The notes under the pieces: generated by a model
Databases searched by the model: none
What the model was told of the DNA's origin: nothing
Seen by the model: only the letters and a program-made list of their open reading frames with translations
Assembly (NCBI RefSeq): GCF_900108015.1
Contig: NZ_FNVP01000004.1
Span: 170,916 to 234,915 of the forward strand
Origin: Flavobacterium urumqiense
GTDB taxonomy: Bacteria > Bacteroidota > Bacteroidia > Flavobacteriales > Flavobacteriaceae
DNA length: 64,000 bases
Direction of reading: 5' to 3'
Made by a program: the position numbers and the translations under genes
Shown: one piece after another, positions 63,653 through 64,000 of the stretch
How positions within the stretch are numbered: position 1 is the stretch's first letter
How the letters are laid out: each line of letters opens with the position of its first letter

Positions 63653-63658
63653 CAAAGA

Positions 63659-63766
63659 AAGGCGACGACATACTCTCCCACATAACTGCAGTACCATCTG
63701 CGCAGGCGGGCTTAACTACTCTGTTCGGGAAGGGAAGAGGTGAGCCCCGCCGCAATAACCACCTTA
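63659..63766 (-). rRNA. 5S ribosomal RNA
   Basis: Read on the minus strand it begins near AAGGTGGTTATTGCGGCGGG and ends near GAGAGTATGTCGTCGCC. Internal marker GGGGCTCACCTCTTCCC, CCGAACAGAGTAGTTAAGCC and GGTACTGC are 5S hallmarks. The length, about 108 bases, is normal; both ends are within a few bases. Confidence 0.93.
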
Positions 63767-63794
63767 AGAGGTTATAATTGCTTTGGGCAATTAT

Positions 63795-63834
63795 CTATAA
63801 TTAACAATTGATAATTTACAATTCATAATTATAG
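63795..63834. repeat. AT-rich inverted repeat in the 23S-5S spacer
   Basis: CTATAATTA (63795-63803) and TAATTATAG (63826-63834) are perfect inverted repeats. The right arm contains TTACAATTCATAA, which is also found at 16268-16280 in the RND operon. Confidence 0.45.
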
Positions 63835-63886
63835 TAATATCTTAACATACTGAGATAAAGAAAATAAAAAGTGTTGAGAAAGTTTC

Positions 63887-63910
63887 TTCCTCCCGCCGTA
63901 GCGGGAGGAA
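63887..63910. other. Perfect GC-rich hairpin just after the 23S 3' end
   Basis: TTCCTCCCGC (63887-63896) and GCGGGAGGAA (63901-63910) form a perfect 10-bp stem with a CGTA loop, in otherwise AT-rich spacer. It is two to three bases from the mature 23S 3' end and could be a processing signal or an inserted repeat. No T run follows on the minus strand, so it is not a standard terminator. Confidence 0.55.
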
Positions 63911-63912
63911 AA

Positions 63913-64000
63913 GCGTACATAAGCTTACGGGTTATTAGTACTACTCGACTATGACATTACTGCCTTTACATCTATAGCCTATCAACGTAGTCATCTCCTA
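63913..64000 (-). rRNA. 23S ribosomal RNA, 3' end only
   Basis: Read on the minus strand it ends with GTCGAGTAGTACTAATAACC followed by CGTAAGCTTATGTACGC, the standard flavobacterial 23S 3' terminus, preceded by TAGGCTATAGATGTAAAGGC. The gene continues past the right window edge. The 3' end is approximate. The order 23S-5S-tRNA-Phe-tRNA-Leu on the minus strand is an rRNA operon tail. Confidence 0.88.

Noticed and set aside
1..64000. CRISPR array, insertion sequence, integrase or prophage
   Set aside because: I saw no regularly spaced repeats, transposase or phage gene on either strand of the window.

Overview
The window is an AT-rich chromosomal segment from a member of the Bacteroidota, almost certainly Flavobacteriaceae and most like Flavobacterium. 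The evidence is a type IX secretion (T9SS) and gliding signature: PorQ, PorP/SprF, an OmpA/PD40 protein, and a giant protein with the gliding-motility C-terminal domain. Bacteroidota-type promoters (TTG, a 17-19 bp gap, then TAnnTTTG) are also present, Shine-Dalgarno sites are scarce, and signal peptides typically end in AQ. The species was not determined. Most of the window is ordinary core genome; accessory material is limited to a few short stretches.

Layout. 1-12.6 kb: the 3' part of an OmpA-family gene, then a Sua5/YciO-type protein, a UvrD/PcrA helicase, a TauE/SafE permease, a conserved unknown, a secreted M1 peptidase, a DUF71 ATPase with a probable TTG start, a secreted Xaa-Pro aminopeptidase, a small lipoprotein, a DUF1697 protein, and a very AT-rich two-gene cassette (PIN nuclease plus an unknown 265-residue partner). 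12.7-25 kb: recG, a complete RND efflux operon (adaptor, pump, TolC), a bestrophin-like channel, and an AraC regulator facing a DUF779 and aldehyde dehydrogenase pair. 25-34 kb: pheT, the T9SS/gliding cluster and a fasciclin protein. 34-45 kb: a cation diffusion facilitator, rpsA, a nucleoside-type MFS permease, the cmk-porQ-lon block and a UMF1-type MFS transporter. 45-53 kb: an M48 lipoprotein and a glycogen cluster (glgA-glgC-glgB plus a GH31 alpha-glucosidase). 53-59 kb: an alpha/beta hydrolase, msrB, a wrecked nth gene, a flavin-dependent monooxygenase, a lipoprotein amidase, a small membrane protein and a decayed zinc-ribbon gene. 59-64 kb: a LytS-type sensor with its LytTR regulator, then tRNA-Leu, tRNA-Phe, 5S and the 3' end of 23S rRNA, all on the minus strand.

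How the genes work together. GlgC makes ADP-glucose, GlgA polymerises it, GlgB branches it, and the GH31 enzyme may trim alpha-glucans. The RND adaptor, pump and TolC form one tripartite exporter. PorQ and the PorP/OmpA/adhesin set belong to T9SS-dependent export and surface motility. The AraC regulator probably controls the aldehyde dehydrogenase unit.

The items most worth a second look are the PIN plus partner cassette (a possible toxin-antitoxin module with a non-standard antitoxin), a decayed tandem zinc-ribbon gene in the 58.9-59.3 kb gap, the internally deleted nth pseudogene, and two probable TTG starts. I found no CRISPR array, insertion sequence, prophage or clearly new multi-gene system. 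All family assignments come from reading the sequence and from memory of families; no search was run.
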